DNA of 41,949 bases from Bacteroidales bacterium (GTDB lineage Bacteria > Bacteroidota > Bacteroidia > Bacteroidales > ML635J-15): assembly GCA_003249955.1 (NCBI GenBank), contig QKHS01000032.1:1-41949 (forward strand). Reading direction: 5' to 3'. This document shows, one piece after another, positions 1 to 8,250 of this stretch. Every line of letters starts with the position of its first letter. Within the stretch, counting starts at the first letter, position 1. Position numbers and translations under genes: made by a program. Under the pieces are notes generated by a model that did not search any database, was not told the DNA's origin, and worked only from the letters and a program-made list of their open reading frames with translations.

Positions 1-1220
1 TCCAGAATTACGGGTAAAAATTCTTCAATCTGATTGTCGATAGTTTCAACTTTTTCGATTGTGTCAATCATACTCATAAGCTGTTTCATGCAAATTTCTT
101 TGCCACCCGGAACTTCTTTACGGGTAATCTTCCTCTTAAGAGTTTTTTCAATTTCCCTTATTTTGTGTAATTCCTTGCTGTGGATTATTGAAACAGATTC
201 GCCTTTTTTCCCGGCTCTGCCAGTACGTCCGCTACGGTGAATATACACTTCGCGTTCGTCAGGGAGATTGTAATTTATGATATGGCTTAAATCGTTAACA
301 TCAAGGCCTCTGGCAGCAACGTCTGTAGCAACCAGCAAATGTAAATGCCCGTTTCTGAATTTCTGCATAACATGATCACGCTGTGCCTGCGATAAATCGC
401 CATGCAAAGCATCGGCATTATACCCGTCCTGAATTAATTTTTCGGCTACTTCCTGGGTTTCGGCTCTGGTACGGCAAAACACAATTCCGTAAATATCAGG
501 ATTTATATCAGCAATTCGTTTAAGTGCAAGGTATCTGTTTTTTGCATTTACAAGGTAGTAGAAATGCTCAACATTTTCGGTACCTGAATTTTTTGTTCCT
601 ACCGAAAGTTCCAGAGGATTATGCATGTAATTCTCAGCAATTTTCATAATTTCCTGAGGCATTGTAGCTGAGAATAACAGTGTTTGTTTTTCTTTTGGTG
701 TTGTTTCGAGAATTGAATCTATATCTTCTTTAAATCCCATGTTAAGCATTTCGTCAGCTTCGTCGAGAACCAGAAAAGATATTTTATCAATTTTTAAAAC
801 ACCACGTTTGATTAAATCCAAAACACGGCCGGGAGTTCCGGCTATAATATGCGAACCTTTTTTTATGTCGCGTATCTGGTTCTCTATTGAAGCGCCTCCG
901 TAAACGGCAGTGATTCTTACGTCAGGTAAAAACTTTGCAAAATTTGTCATATCCTTCGAAATCTGGATGCAGAGTTCGCGGGTAGGGGACAAAATAATAC
1001 ACTGGGTATTCTTATTTGAACTGTCAATTTGTTGCAAAACCGGTAATCCGAATGCTGCTGTTTTTCCTGTTCCTGTCTGCGCCAGTGCTATAAGGTCACG
1101 TTTCGATCCGGCAATGTGTGGGATGGTTTTTTCTTGTATCGGGGTTGGGTTTTCAAATCCTAATTCTGTGATGGCCGCGATAATTTCTTCGCTGAGACCG
1201 TAATTTTCAAATGATGACAT
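1..1220 (-). CDS. DEAD-box ATP-dependent RNA helicase (3' end outside window)
   Basis: ATP-dependent RNA helicase of the DeaD/CshA/RhlE group, which unwinds structured RNA in ribosome assembly, mRNA turnover or cold adaptation. The reading frame is open from the ATG at 1220 to the window edge (406 codons seen, no stop). Visible motifs in order: Q motif with PTPIQ at residues 25-29, Walker A AQTGTGKT at 47-54, PTREL at 79-83, TPGR at 129-132, DEAD at 153-156, SAT, then TDVAARGLD and HRSGRTGRAG in the second RecA-like lobe. The stretch after the core resembles DeaD-type proteins (a basic segment before a possible C-terminal RNA-binding domain), but that domain lies outside the window, so the subfamily is not settled. 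The start is supported by a TAnnTTTG element 24 nt upstream. Confidence 0.95.
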   Translation of the reverse strand, partial: MSSFENYGLSEEIIAAITELGFENPTPIQEKTIPHIAGSKRDLIALAQTGTGKTAAFGLPVLQQIDSSNKNTQCIILSPTRELCIQISKDMTNFAKFLPDVRITAVYGGASIENQIRDIKKGSHIIAGTPGRVLDLIKRGVLKIDKISFLVLDEADEMLNMGFKEDIDSILETTPKEKQTLLFSATMPQEIMKIAENYMHNPLELSVGTKNSGTENVEHFYYLVNAKNRYLALKRIADINPDIYGIVFCRTRAETQEVAEKLIQDGYNADALHGDLSQAQRDHVMQKFRNGHLHLLVATDVAARGLDVNDLSHIINYNLPDEREVYIHRSGRTGRAGKKGESVSIIHSKELHKIREIEKTLKRKITRKEVPGGKEICMKQLMSMIDTIEKVETIDNQIEEFLPVIL

Positions 1221-1243
1221 ATAATCTTTATAATTTCAGGGCA

Positions 1244-1272
1244 CAAAAGTACAACAATTTATTGACATCAGA
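1244..1272 (-). promoter_or_regulatory. Candidate Bacteroidota promoter of the helicase gene
   Basis: On the minus strand TACTTTTG (1244-1251) matches the Bacteroidota -7 consensus TAnnTTTG. A weak -33-like TCTG lies 17 nt upstream (1269-1272). Predicted transcription start would be near 1237, giving a leader of about 17 nt before the ATG at 1220. The -7 match is exact; the -33 match and its spacing are poor. Confidence 0.45.
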
Positions 1273-1397
1273 GGATTTTATTTTATTGCCCTCAGGGCAA
1301 ACGCATACTTTGTCAAGGTTTACACAACAAAAAGAATTACAAAAAGAATTTATTACAGATTAAAAAAGGCTAATAGTTAATTATTAACAGACATATT

Positions 1398-1581
1398 TGC
1401 CGCGAATTATCGAATTTTTCCGAACGGCTTTAGCCCTCGACGAAGTCAATTAAAGTTCAGTGCTATGCGTTGAACTAAGGTTGGCAAGCTCGCCGAACAT
1501 CGGACTGAAACTATTGTCTTGTTAAATATATTTTGATCGTTCATTGTGAATTTATTCGTGGAAATTCGATAATTCGCGGCA
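1398..1581. repeat. Inverted-repeat element with 20-bp perfect arms
   Basis: Arms at 1398-1417 and 1562-1581 are perfect reverse complements over 20 bp, with a 144-bp interior that has no credible ORF. A second complementary pair extends the relationship: AAGTTCAGTG just inside the left part (around 1453-1462) pairs with CACTGAACTT (1580-1589), so parts of the arms are rearranged relative to each other. It has the size and form of a MITE or small dispersed palindromic element. No target-site duplication was identified. Copy number elsewhere in the genome cannot be seen from this window. Confidence 0.6.
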
Positions 1582-1822
1582 CTGAACTTCGGTTCGCGGC
1601 AAATGAAAATGAAACAGCTAATGCATTTGCCCTGTTTTGCTATGAGAGGGCTTGCTGATTTAAAAGTCTTGTAAATTCTGAATTTTACGATTATTTTGGA
1701 TCAAACAAAATTTCTGAGGGGAAGAGTTCTTCTGTGTAAAATAAAAAAATAATAGCGACACATATTCAGAAAAGCGACGCGGGCAGGACATGGGAAAACG
1801 GCGGGCCCGCTCCGGGGGTGAA

Positions 1823-1949
1823 AATCAAAACAACTAGAATTGAGGCAAGCTGACATTATTATGTCATTTACTAAAACAAAGTCTCAAGGGGAATGAGAGA
1901 TGGAACTTTGTTTTAGGCCCGGTTGCCATACAATTCTGTTGTTTTGATT
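1823..1949. repeat. Multi-branched palindromic element
   Basis: The outer arms 1823-1842 and 1931-1949 are complementary over 19 bp with one bulged base. Inside are a 6-bp hairpin with a 4-nt loop (1851-1856/1861-1866) and a perfect 12-bp stem (1871-1882/1905-1916), which itself contains TCTCA/TGAGA (1882-1886/1894-1898). Together they could fold into a closed multi-branch junction as DNA cruciform or RNA. A further hairpin lies at 1993-2013. It may be a dispersed repeat, a MITE remnant or a structured RNA; no homologous family was recognised. Confidence 0.55.
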
Positions 1950-2243
1950 GAGGCGGGGAGAAGCATTGTTTTCCCTAGTCTTTTTGTTTCTTTTGTGGCA
2001 ATGACAAAAGAAAAAGATAATCCAGAATATTTTAATGCGTTTTTTATGAAGTATTTTTATTTTTTGATTTGAATAATCCCACCCAAATTTTGCTTTATCC
2101 ATTGTTTTTATTCTGAATAGTATCGCATTTTAGATGTTTTAATATGGGAAAAGTATCCCGTTCTTATTTACTTACCGCAAATAAAAGGCAGACTTAAAAC
2201 TACTTTTTTTCAGGACGTTTTAATTGTAAAAATATCTGTATTT

Positions 2244-2981
2244 TTATTTAGCAAAGCTCAACATAAAAAACACAGTATAGTAATTAAATTCCTGAATTCT
2301 GTCTTCTTCAGGATCAAACCACTGGCCTTTAAACGGACCGTCTTCAACTTTAGTATATACAACCGGAAGTCCGTCTTCGTCAAAAGCAGACTTTATTTCG
2401 GTGATAATATCGTTTGCATAAACAATTTCAGCTTTTGGTTTTCCATTGGAATAATATGTTTTCCATGTGCCGGTCTTTAGTCCTTGCGGGGTATAAGTTC
2501 CGGTAACCAGAGGCTGTCCGTTTTTGTTATTTGCAATAAATTCACCTGTCGGTTTTCCTTTGTCCGAGAAACTCAGGCTTGCTGTCAGTTTGCCGTCTTC
2601 AGCAAAGATTTTCCATTCTTTAACAGGAATGCCGTTTACATATTCGCCTTTGTAATAGAGATTCCCGTTTTCATGATATGCCTCCCATATCCCGGTTTCG
2701 TTACCTTCATTATTGTAATTTCCCTTAAATTCCAACTGCCCGTTTTCATAATAACTTGCCCATAATCCGCTTGGCCATCCGTGATTATAAGTTTCGATCA
2801 TTTCAACTTTACCATTTTCAAAATAGTATTTACACTCGCCATGTTCGTCACCGTTCTGATCACGCGGAATAGAGTACTCCAGTTGCCCGTTCGGGTAATG
2901 AGATGTTTCTGTTTGTGCAAAAACAGAGCAGAAGCTGAAAGTCAGAGTGACTATGGACACAAAAATAAGATACCTGTTCAT
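2244..2981 (-). CDS. Secreted MORN-type repeat protein (YwqK-like)
   Basis: A 245-residue exported protein made mostly of MORN-variant repeats. Residues 1-22 form a typical signal peptide ending in VFA before Q. From about residue 28 there are six or more copies of a pattern like YYENGQLEFKGNY, with G-W or G-x-W turns between them (e.g. YYENGQLEFKG, YHENGNLYYKG, YYSNGKPKAE). This is the MORN_2 / 'YwqK antitoxin-like' family, widespread in Bacteroidota; despite that database label there is no toxin partner here. The molecular role is unknown; repeat sheets of this type are usually taken as protein- or surface-interaction scaffolds. It is divergent from the TonB receptor gene and monocistronic. 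The -7-like TATTTTCG upstream is one base off consensus. Confidence 0.85.
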   Translation of the reverse strand: MNRYLIFVSIVTLTFSFCSVFAQTETSHYPNGQLEYSIPRDQNGDEHGECKYYFENGKVEMIETYNHGWPSGLWASYYENGQLEFKGNYNNEGNETGIWEAYHENGNLYYKGEYVNGIPVKEWKIFAEDGKLTASLSFSDKGKPTGEFIANNKNGQPLVTGTYTPQGLKTGTWKTYYSNGKPKAEIVYANDIITEIKSAFDEDGLPVVYTKVEDGPFKGQWFDPEEDRIQEFNYYTVFFMLSFAK

Positions 2982-3102
2982 AATAGCGTTAATTTTGAAA
3001 ATTGTTTTACAATAATTTTACCAGAATGTTTAAAAGCGAAAATAATAAAACATTTTAATTATTTGGTGATTGATAGAAATATTTAAGAAAAGGCGGAAGT
3101 TG

Positions 3103-3150
3103 GAAGACCGAAGACGGGTTGTCAATGTGCTAAACCGGTCTTCGGTCTTC
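3103..3150. repeat. Strong inverted repeat between divergent genes
   Basis: Arms 3103-3120 and 3133-3150 are complementary over 18 bp with a single mismatch, the outer 13 bp perfect, around a 12-nt loop. It sits between the divergent MORN and TonB-receptor genes, about 100 nt upstream of the latter's start. It lacks a T run in either direction, so it is not a clear intrinsic terminator. GAAGACCGAAGAC-type palindromes could be dispersed repeats or a protein-binding or RNA-folding element. Confidence 0.6.
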
Positions 3151-3227
3151 AGACTCAATATTTTAAAACTCAGGTTGTTTTTTTGCAAGGTTGGCATAAG
3201 TTTTTTTTCTGTTATTAAAAAGCATGG

Positions 3228-3235
3228 TAGATTTG
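3228..3235 (+). promoter_or_regulatory. Candidate -7 element of the TonB/DUF4249/LytS/LytTR operon
   Basis: TAGATTTG at 3228-3235 matches TAnnTTTG exactly and lies 18 nt before the ATG at 3254. There is no good TTTG at -33 (a T-rich run at 3201-3208 instead). Its position argues that the upstream in-frame ATG at 3224 is not used, because that ATG would precede the predicted transcript start. Confidence 0.4.
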
Positions 3236-3253
3236 TGTTATAAATTTTACAAA

Positions 3254-5590
3254 ATGAAAAGATATATTTTAACGATTATTCTTGGTTTGGTTTTTTTTAG
3301 TTTTACTAATGTACAAGGTCAGACAAAATACACGATAAGCGGTTATGTAAAAGACAAGGAAAACGGAGAAACTTTGTTGGGGGCCAATATTTATCAGTCC
3401 GATACAAAAACGGGGGCTACTACAAACATTTACGGGTTTTATTCCGTTACACTGCCTGCCGGTAAATATAATCTGTCCTTTACATATATCGGATATCAGG
3501 AAAGAATTATCGAAGTTGATTTGAAAGAGAATTATTCTCTTGATGTTGAGTTGGTGGCTTCTGCAAGTATTATTTCGGAGGTTACTGTCAGCGATAAAAA
3601 ATTAAATGATAATATTACCTCAAACGATATGAGTTTGTTCAGGCTCGATAACAAGGCAATAAGCCAGATACCTGTTTTTATGGGAGAGTCCGACCTCGTT
3701 AAAGCGGTGCAGATGATGCCCGGAGTGAGCATTGCCAGCGAAGGCTCGTCATCATTTATCGTGCGGGGAGGCTCTGCCGATCAGAACCTGATTTTACTTG
3801 ATGAGGCTACGGTTTACAATCCTTCGCATCTGATGGGATTTTTTTCGGTGTTTAATTCAGACGCAATAAAAGATGTTAAGTTGTACAAGGGAGATATTCC
3901 GGCTGCTAACGGAGGCAGACTTTCATCTTTACTTGATGTTCGTATGAAGGACGGGAATAAAAAGAATTTTGCCGGCAGCGGAGGTATAGGGTTAATATCC
4001 AGCCGCCTGACCCTGGAAGGCCCTGTTGTAAAAGATAAAGCATCGTTTATTGTTTCGGGGCGAAGAACCTATGCCGACCTGTTTTTCCCTCTTTTTGAGA
4101 AACGGGACAGCCTGTTAAGCCAGACATCGCTTTATTTCTACGACCTTAATGCAAAAATAAACTGGGAGATTTCGGCAAAAGACAGAATTTTTGTTTCATC
4201 ATATTTTGGTAAGGATGTTTTTAAATTTACAGGTCAGGACATAAACTGGGGAAATAATACCGAGACTTTCAGGTGGAATCATATTTATAATCCCAGATTA
4301 TTTTCGAATCTGACTTTATTATATTCGGATTATAGCTATTCTCTGTCTAGCACAACAGGAACCCCGAAGTTTGTATGGACTTCCAATTTGCGGGATTATG
4401 GCCTGCGGTATGACTTTACTGCTTATCCGAATTCCAAAAATACGCTCAGATATGGAATAACAGGCACATTGCATCAGTTTAAACCAGGCGAGTTTGTTGT
4501 TACAATGGAAGATACAACTTTTATTGCCAGACTTAAAGAATCAAAGGCATTGGAGTATGCCGGTTATATAAGCAACGACCAGAAAATAGGAGGGACTCTT
4601 ACGCTTAATTACGGGCTAAGGTATTCTTTTTTCAGCAGCATAGGAGAAGCTACGCTTAACCGCTATGATTCCGCTCACAATTTTATAGACACTGTTCATT
4701 ACGGTAAAAATGAAATATATAATACCTATTCGGGATTTGAACCACGTTTCAGCCTTACATGGGTAATTAACGAAAAATCATCAGTTAAAGCAGCTTATAA
4801 CCGGACAATGCAGTATGTTCAGCTTGCATCAAACTCTTCGGGAGGCAATCCGCTTGATATCTGGTTTCCTGCCTCTCCAAACGTAAAACCACAAAGCGGA
4901 CATCAGTGGAATGCAGGTTATTTCCGGAATTTTGACAAGCCGGGACTGGAAACTTCAGCAGAGTTGTTTTACAAGAGAATGTACGATCAGGTTGATTTTA
5001 AGGATTATGCTAACCTGTTGCTTAACGACAGGATGGAAGGTGAGTTGCGTTTTGGCGATGCCCAGGCATACGGTGCGGAGTTTCTGGTGAGGAAAAACAG
5101 TGGAAATTTAACAGGTTGGATAAGTTATACTCTGTCGAGGTCGGAAAGAAAAATTGACGGAATAAACAATAATAAGACTTATTTATCGAACTTCGACCGT
5201 ACCCATAACTTGTCGGTAGTAGCGACATATAATTTTACAAAACGCTTAAGCGTTTCGGCCAACTGGGTTTATGTTTCGGGTGTGCCTGTTACTTTACCTG
5301 TCGGCAGATATTATTTCGGCAATACGCTTATTCCGGTTTATTCCGATCGAAACGAAGCCCGATTGCCGGCATACCACAGGCTGGATCTTTCGGTGACAAT
5401 AAAAAACAAAAACAGAAAAGACCGGAAGTTTAATTCGGAATGGAACTTTTCGGTTTATAACGTATATAATCGTAAAAATCCATATTCTTATTACTTCGAA
5501 ACAGACAGGACAAATCCTCAGGTAATAAAATCATATAAAATGAGTTTGTTGCCGATAGTTCCTTCAATCACTTATAACTTTAATTTTTAA
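3254..5590 (+). CDS. TonB-dependent outer-membrane receptor with CarboxypepD_reg-like N domain
   Basis: Outer-membrane beta-barrel receptor that takes up a ligand using TonB/ExbBD energy. Translation from the ATG at 3254 gives a 778-residue protein starting with a signal peptide (MKRYILTIILGLVFF, ending near VQGQ). Starting 10 codons earlier at 3224 would bury this signal. Residues of about 25-105 form a CarboxypepD_reg-like beta domain (SGYVKDKENGETLLGANIY, GFYSVTLPAG). The plug follows (about 130-235, with PGVSIASEG and FIVRGGSADQNLILLDEA), then a barrel ending in the aromatic C terminus YNFNF. It is shorter than SusC-type transporters and is followed by DUF4249, not SusD, so it belongs to the non-SusC class. 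The gap to the next gene is 12 nt, implying an operon. Substrate unknown. Confidence 0.9.
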   Translation: MKRYILTIILGLVFFSFTNVQGQTKYTISGYVKDKENGETLLGANIYQSDTKTGATTNIYGFYSVTLPAGKYNLSFTYIGYQERIIEVDLKENYSLDVELVASASIISEVTVSDKKLNDNITSNDMSLFRLDNKAISQIPVFMGESDLVKAVQMMPGVSIASEGSSSFIVRGGSADQNLILLDEATVYNPSHLMGFFSVFNSDAIKDVKLYKGDIPAANGGRLSSLLDVRMKDGNKKNFAGSGGIGLISSRLTLEGPVVKDKASFIVSGRRTYADLFFPLFEKRDSLLSQTSLYFYDLNAKINWEISAKDRIFVSSYFGKDVFKFTGQDINWGNNTETFRWNHIYNPRLFSNLTLLYSDYSYSLSSTTGTPKFVWTSNLRDYGLRYDFTAYPNSKNTLRYGITGTLHQFKPGEFVVTMEDTTFIARLKESKALEYAGYISNDQKIGGTLTLNYGLRYSFFSSIGEATLNRYDSAHNFIDTVHYGKNEIYNTYSGFEPRFSLTWVINEKSSVKAAYNRTMQYVQLASNSSGGNPLDIWFPASPNVKPQSGHQWNAGYFRNFDKPGLETSAELFYKRMYDQVDFKDYANLLLNDRMEGELRFGDAQAYGAEFLVRKNSGNLTGWISYTLSRSERKIDGINNNKTYLSNFDRTHNLSVVATYNFTKRLSVSANWVYVSGVPVTLPVGRYYFGNTLIPVYSDRNEARLPAYHRLDLSVTIKNKNRKDRKFNSEWNFSVYNVYNRKNPYSYYFETDRTNPQVIKSYKMSLLPIVPSITYNFNF

Positions 5591-5602
5591 AAATCAGATA
5601 TT

Positions 5603-6400
5603 ATGAAAAATATAAAGTCAATATTATTTATTCCGGTTATTTTGATTATGATTTATTCGTGCAAGGAAGAGTTTGACTACAATCAGATGACTGAAGGGCT
5701 GGAACGTCTTGTAGTTGAAGCTTACATAACCGATGTGGATTCTGTTCACACTGTAAAGCTTATGCGCAGTTCCGATTATATAGACCCACAGCCTGCTTTG
5801 GCTGCCACGAATGCTGTTGTAACTGTAAGTAATGGCACGGATACATATAGCTTTGCCGAAGTTATGCCGGGTGTTTACAGAAATACGCTTCCTTTTTACG
5901 GCGAAACAGGAAAAACATACACTATAAGCATAAATTACGGAGAAAAGGACTACAGTGCGACTTCAGTACTCGGTGAGTGTTTTGATATGGAGAATGTTTA
6001 TGCTTATTACGAAGACAGTACAAATTACCTGCTTTTATGCGGACAGGAGCCGGTTGAGCCAGATCAGTACTATACTTTGAAAACTATAGTTAACGGAGTT
6101 GAAAACGATACGTTAACAAACTGGGGCTATTTTGATGACGGACTTATTAACGGGCATTATTTTGATTTTGAGTTGTTCGCTATGCTTCAGGGAAAAGAGA
6201 CTGATACAATAGAGGTAATAATTAGTTCGGTGTCAAAAGAGTTTTATACATATTTTACAAGTATTGCTCAAAATACAGGTTACGAACCCGACCCGTTTTT
6301 TAGTACAACACCGGCTAATTTCAAGGGAAATATCAGCAATGGCGGACTTGGATTTTTTCAGGCAATGTCGGTAAAAAGGAAGTCCTGCATCAGGTTGTGA
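5603..6400 (+). CDS. DUF4249-family lipoprotein
   Basis: A 265-residue protein with a lipoprotein signal peptide: hydrophobic residues 4-18 followed by a lipobox-like IYSC with Cys20. The rest matches the DUF4249 family, with the early segment RLVVEAYITDVDSVHTVKL, a mid-section of beta strands (TYTISINYGEKDYSA), and the characteristic C-terminal NISNGGLGFFQAMSV. DUF4249 proteins regularly sit directly after TonB-dependent receptors in Bacteroidota and are presumed to be partner lipoproteins at the cell surface; their biochemistry is unknown. The gene starts 12 nt after the receptor and ends 41 nt before the kinase gene, so it is probably in the same transcript. Confidence 0.9.
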   Translation: MKNIKSILFIPVILIMIYSCKEEFDYNQMTEGLERLVVEAYITDVDSVHTVKLMRSSDYIDPQPALAATNAVVTVSNGTDTYSFAEVMPGVYRNTLPFYGETGKTYTISINYGEKDYSATSVLGECFDMENVYAYYEDSTNYLLLCGQEPVEPDQYYTLKTIVNGVENDTLTNWGYFDDGLINGHYFDFELFAMLQGKETDTIEVIISSVSKEFYTYFTSIAQNTGYEPDPFFSTTPANFKGNISNGGLGFFQAMSVKRKSCIRL

Positions 6401-6441
6401 AGTTTTTGTTAATTTTGTTGTTTATCACATATGATTTTTAA

Positions 6442-8250
6442 ATGGGAGTACTGCTGAAAAGAATATTTCTTGTAGTTTCGGTTTTAACGCTAAATATGGC
6501 TGTCTATTCCGAACCATTCAGCGACTCATTATTCAACAGCAATTCAAAATTTAAACTACTGTATCTGGAGTCAGACAATCGTAGCGATATTCTCAGATAC
6601 ATCCGTGATACTTCAGGCTGGATAAGTGCAGAAGAAATAGGTGTGGATGATATTAAGGGAAAGAACGAGATATTGCTTAAGTCCTGTTATAATGGTGCTG
6701 AATATGAATATCCTATGATTGCCCTTACAGGCTATTCGGGATCATTTGAGCTTTATCGTGATACCGTAATGATTTACAGTTCGGGGAAATACTTTAATCC
6801 TGCTTCGGAGAATCTGTATTTTGATTCTCATTTTGTTCTTTTAAAAAAACCTTTAAACGGAAGCAGTTTTACGCTGAGGCTGCATTTTAAAAGTTATCTG
6901 GATATTTCGGGCTTTAGTGTAGCTCTTATAGGAGATGCCGGTTTGCTTGCCGATAAGGTAGTTACCGAAAACAGAAAACTGCAGCAATCGGCTTTGCCGG
7001 AACTGTTTATGGGAATATTTCTGTTGATAGCAGGAATTTTTGCCATAGTGGCATTTTTTATCAGGTTCAGGCAAAAGGACTGGCTTTTGTTTTGGTTTTT
7101 TGTCTTTTCGGCATCGCAGGGATATGTATTTATTCTGGAATACATGTATATGCTTGTAAATATTTCGCCTGTAGCTTTTATTGCCAGCACAATAATAGTT
7201 AATAATCTTGTTCCCGTGGGGATATTGGGAATTATAGCGAAAATAAGCGGATTGTCGAAAAATATTCTGATAAAAATAATGATTGGCTTACACCTGATTT
7301 ATACGGCATTGAATCTGGCTATGATTCAGTACGAAATATTTAGCGGGTTATTTTGGGTACTGGTAGTTCTCGATATTATCCTGTTTGTAGGTGTTCTTAT
7401 TAAATCGCGTGTTTATAAAAACCGTGATTTTTTATTTCCGGTAATTGCTTTGTGTATTTTGGTTACTCTTGTAATTCTTGATATTTTTGCTGTCTTCGGA
7501 GTGTTTTTTATAGCCGAAGATCTCAGTTCGTACGGGATGCTTATTCTGGCTTTGTCTTTTGCTCAGTTTATCGAGAGGGCATTATACAAAAGCCGAAAGC
7601 AGAATTTCGATTACGAAATAGAAATTCAACAGACCAGAAACCGCCTTTTGTCGCTTGAGAATGAGAATGTTGTTGCTCAATACGAAGCATTAAAAAATCA
7701 GGTTAATCCACATTTTTTATTCAACAGTCTTAATGTACTTTCATCGCTTATCCGTCTGGATGATAAAAAGGCTTTGAGATTTATTGAGGAATTTGCTGAT
7801 ATATACAGATATGTGCTGGATGCAAATGATAAAACTCTTGTTGAAGCAGAAAAGGAATTGGCATTTGTTAAGTCGTATATTTTTCTGCAGCAGTTAAGAT
7901 ATGGTAAAAATCTTGTAATTGAGCCGGAATATTTACAATGCGGAAAAGATATTTATGTAGTGCCGCTGTCTGTTCAGATTCTGGTAGAAAATGCGATTAA
8001 ACATAATGAAATATCTGCCGAGTATCCGTTGAAAATTAAAATCAGTGTGGAGAATGATTATATTGTAGTTACCAATACTGTCAGAAAGCTAAACTATGAA
8101 CCCGATTCCAACGGCATAGGGCTTAAAAATCTGTCGGAGAGGTATGCTTTACTGACATCAATGGAAACCTCTTTTTTTATACAGGGAGATGAGTTTATTG
8201 CAAAAATTCCGTTAATAAAATCTGAAGATAATGAAAATTCTGATAATTGA
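6442..8250 (+). CDS. LytS/YehU-type sensor histidine kinase with 7TM sensor
   Basis: A 602-residue membrane sensor kinase. After a signal-like segment (residues 1-22) comes a periplasmic beta domain of about 150 residues, of the 7TMR-DISM extracellular type. A block of about seven membrane helices follows (roughly 185-375), then a short coiled coil. The His_kinase (LytS) domain carries NQVNPHFLFNSLNVLSSL with the phospho-accepting His at residue 424. The C-terminal ATPase has the N box VENAIKHNE and the G box NGIGLKNLSERY. It autophosphorylates and passes phosphate to the response regulator encoded immediately downstream, whose gene overlaps this one by 20 nt. Linkage to the TonB/DUF4249 pair suggests it senses something related to that uptake or the envelope; this is inference. 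Confidence 0.93.
   Translation: MGVLLKRIFLVVSVLTLNMAVYSEPFSDSLFNSNSKFKLLYLESDNRSDILRYIRDTSGWISAEEIGVDDIKGKNEILLKSCYNGAEYEYPMIALTGYSGSFELYRDTVMIYSSGKYFNPASENLYFDSHFVLLKKPLNGSSFTLRLHFKSYLDISGFSVALIGDAGLLADKVVTENRKLQQSALPELFMGIFLLIAGIFAIVAFFIRFRQKDWLLFWFFVFSASQGYVFILEYMYMLVNISPVAFIASTIIVNNLVPVGILGIIAKISGLSKNILIKIMIGLHLIYTALNLAMIQYEIFSGLFWVLVVLDIILFVGVLIKSRVYKNRDFLFPVIALCILVTLVILDIFAVFGVFFIAEDLSSYGMLILALSFAQFIERALYKSRKQNFDYEIEIQQTRNRLLSLENENVVAQYEALKNQVNPHFLFNSLNVLSSLIRLDDKKALRFIEEFADIYRYVLDANDKTLVEAEKELAFVKSYIFLQQLRYGKNLVIEPEYLQCGKDIYVVPLSVQILVENAIKHNEISAEYPLKIKISVENDYIVVTNTVRKLNYEPDSNGIGLKNLSERYALLTSMETSFFIQGDEFIAKIPLIKSEDNENSDN

Larger units (their letters stand above)
1221..2243. other. Gene-free 1-kb intergenic region
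   Basis: Between the helicase start and the MORN-protein stop no convincing gene is seen. The region holds the helicase promoter, the 184-bp inverted-repeat element, a GC-rich patch with the palindrome GCGGGCCCGC at 1801-1810, and the multi-branched element at 1823-1949 with a hairpin just after it. The only longish ORF here (1884-2102, minus) runs across the repeat structures and has no protein-like features. Confidence 0.6.

Noticed and set aside
1884-2102. 72-residue minus-strand ORF
   Set aside because: It runs through the palindromic element and hairpin, has a low-complexity Lys/Asn/Phe composition, no promoter, and no recognisable domain; it is best explained by the repeat DNA.
2244-2981. 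YwqK-type antitoxin of a toxin-antitoxin pair
   Set aside because: Only the MORN repeat architecture matches that database name; there is a signal peptide and no toxin gene next to it.
3224-3253. Earlier in-frame ATG for the TonB receptor
   Set aside because: It adds ten residues in front of an otherwise perfect signal peptide and would lie upstream of the predicted transcript start.
3254-5590. SusC/SusD-type polysaccharide utilisation locus
   Set aside because: The receptor is too short for SusC, no SusD-like gene or glycoside hydrolase is nearby, and the partner is a DUF4249 protein.
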